A stretch of DNA of 5,857 nt. Origin: Nitrospirota bacterium (GTDB lineage: Bacteria; Nitrospirota; UBA9217). Below the pieces are notes generated by a model. That model saw only the letters and a list, made by a program, of their open reading frames with translations, was not told the DNA's origin and made no database searches. Position 1 is the stretch's first letter. Each line of letters opens with the position of its first letter. The translations under genes and the position numbers were made by a program. Positions 5,851-5,857 of this stretch are shown one piece after another. The stretch covers positions 1,921 to 7,777 of the forward strand of contig JAFNGD010000134.1 of assembly GCA_017885365.1 (NCBI GenBank), given 5' to 3'.

Positions 5851-5856
5851 TATAAA
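5848..5856 (+). promoter_or_regulatory. Possible extended -10 promoter at the right edge
   Basis: The last partial repeat unit ends in TGC and is followed at once by TATAAA (5851-5856), five of six to the -10 consensus with a TG extension. It has the same TGC-TATAA core as the aldo/keto reductase promoter. The -35 position would lie within the 7-bp array and has no good match. The gene it would serve lies outside the window, so this is tentative. Confidence 0.35.
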
Positions 5857-5857
5857 A

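Overview
The window is GC-rich and carries an Omp85 outer-membrane assembly protein with a signal peptide, so the host is a Gram-negative (diderm) bacterium. The gene types would suit a Desulfobacterota- or Nitrospirota-like environmental lineage. That placement is a guess from style and GC content; there is no rRNA or other phylogenetic marker here.

Layout, left to right. (1) Bases 1-518, minus strand: the N-terminal 172 codons of an aldo/keto reductase whose C-terminus lies beyond the left edge. (2) Bases 519-588: a compact 70-bp divergent promoter region. An 8-bp word, CTATGCTA, occurs once on each strand, each copy exactly 10 nt from the start codon it faces. Both copies sit in extended -10 elements that would place transcription starts at or next to the ATG, so both divergent genes look leaderless. 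(3) Bases 589-3480, plus strand: a 963-residue BamA/TamA-type Omp85 protein with a signal peptide, seven recognisable POTRA repeats (canonical BamA has five) and a C-terminal beta-barrel. (4) Bases 3481-3778: a gene-free spacer of about 300 bp. It holds an AT-richer, imperfectly palindromic element of about 146 bp with 9-bp terminal inverted repeats, then a sigma70-like promoter and a 14-bp perfect palindrome in the predicted leader of the next gene. (5) Bases 3779-5710, plus strand: a 643-residue membrane-bound sensor with TM, extracytoplasmic helical sensor, TM, HAMP, GAF, PAS and DHp (HisKA) domains. It keeps the phospho-acceptor histidine but stops before any ATPase domain. (6) Bases 5711-5857: two abutting minisatellite-like arrays (8-bp, then 7-bp period), the second running into an extended -10 sequence at the right edge.

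The genes do not form one pathway. The reductase and the Omp85 gene share a divergent control region. The sensor is an orphan with its own promoter and no response regulator in view. The points most worth a second look are the mirrored leaderless promoters, the kinase that lacks a catalytic domain, the seven-POTRA Omp85 protein and the tandem array abutting a promoter.
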